From Clostridia bacterium (GTDB lineage Bacteria > Bacillota > Clostridia > Oscillospirales > CAG-272): a stretch of DNA of 7,013 nt. The stretch lies in contig JAFTLM010000122.1 of NCBI GenBank assembly GCA_017455945.1, forward strand, positions 1-7,013, given 5' to 3'. Positions 6,915-7,013 of this stretch are shown here, piece after piece. Each line of letters starts with the position of its first letter. The first letter of the stretch is position 1. The position numbers and the translations under genes were made by a program. The notes below the pieces were generated by a model that worked only from the letters and a program-made list of their open reading frames with translations, was not told where the DNA came from and did no database searches.

Positions 6915-6948
6915 GCTTTCTTTTGACATAAAAGGCGCAAAAGAAAGC
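6915..6948. repeat. Hairpin B: inverted relative of hairpin A
   Basis: GCTTTCTTTTG (6915-6925) is exactly complementary to CAAAAGAAAGC (6938-6948), again with a 12-base loop (ACATAAAAGGCG). Read in reverse complement, its stem and loop follow the same plan as hairpin A, and the loop carries AAAGGCG, complementary to CGCCTTT in the loop of hairpin A. It is therefore an inverted, diverged copy. Confidence 0.65.
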
Positions 6949-7013
6949 TCACAAAGAAAACGCCGAGTGCCTGCGGGCACAAGAGGTCGCTTTTTGCAAA
7001 AAGCTCCGCAAAA

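Larger units (their letters stand above)
6787..6964. repeat. Large imperfect inverted repeat, arms 6787-6826 and 6931-6964
   Basis: The left arm runs from GGCGTTTTTC to GCGCCTTT (40 bases); the reverse complement of the right arm runs from GGCGTTTTC to GCGCCTTT (34 bases). They align along their whole length with a few one- or two-base gaps and two substitutions. The arms enclose 104 bases. This resembles the terminal inverted repeats of a small non-autonomous element, or a large fold-back in RNA. No flanking target duplication was identified. Confidence 0.6.
6698..7013. repeat. Hairpin-rich noncoding region upstream of mglA
   Basis: About 316 bases with no convincing gene but dense in inverted repeats. 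In order: CGCACCCA/TGGGTGCG (6698-6705 with 6724-6731), with alternative CCCAC/GTGGG (6714-6727); CAAGGCT/AGCCTTG (6735-6753); CGCTCAC/GTGAGCG (6755-6772); a 14-bp perfect stem at 6806-6845; CTGTA/TACAG (6873-6885); palindrome CGGAGCTCCG (6906-6915); an 11-bp stem at 6915-6948; GTGCC/GGCAC (6967-6980); and the 16-base palindrome GCTTTTTGCAAAAAGC (6989-7004). Reading frames across it are lysine/arginine-rich with no recognisable domain and look spurious. It could be a dispersed repeat of the REP or MITE kind, a structured RNA or a structured spacer between an upstream mglB and mglA. It probably continues past the right edge. Confidence 0.7.

Noticed and set aside
6758..6982. Minus-strand reading frame of 74 codons in the hairpin region
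   Set aside because: Its coding content follows from the A- and T-rich repeats (runs such as KRKSSQKEKRR). No family is recognised, and it overlaps the other spurious frame.

Overview
The window is part of a bacterial chromosome with every supportable gene on the minus strand, so genes are read from right to left. The protein sequences, strong AGGAGG-type ribosome binding sites, TTGACA/TATAAT-type promoter and gene content suggest a Gram-positive anaerobe of the class Clostridia, perhaps of the Oscillospiraceae/Ruminococcus kind. The class is a fairly safe inference; the family is a guess.

Right part (about 4031-7013): a sugar uptake unit. mglA (two-domain ABC ATPase) is followed after 11 bases by mglC (membrane permease), and the unit closes with a good Rho-independent terminator at 4031-4059. 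These match the galactose/methylgalactoside importer most closely. Its sugar-binding protein (mglB), usually upstream of mglA, is not in the window and would be expected beyond base 7013. The 372 bases upstream of mglA hold no convincing gene. They are packed with perfect or near-perfect inverted repeats, including two related hairpins in opposite orientation with complementary loops. This is the least explained part of the window.

Left part (1-about 4010): a housekeeping unit with its own strong promoter (-35 and extended -10 at 3982-4010). Its order is a PDZ/radical SAM/DUF512 protein of unknown function, the ribosome-assembly GTPase Der, a HAD-family phosphatase-like protein whose start overlaps the der stop, and the N-terminal 171 residues of the ribosome-assembly GTPase Obg, which runs off the left edge. 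Gaps are 28 bases, a 4-base overlap and 30 bases, with no terminator seen between genes, so co-transcription is likely. Two GTPases acting in 50S subunit maturation would then share one transcript with a poorly understood iron-sulfur enzyme and a HAD protein.

No tRNA, rRNA, CRISPR array, transposase or phage gene was seen. Most of the window is ordinary core genome. The hairpin-rich stretch before mglA, and to a lesser extent the HAD protein with its altered catalytic motif and the DUF512/Der/HAD/Obg grouping, deserve a second look.
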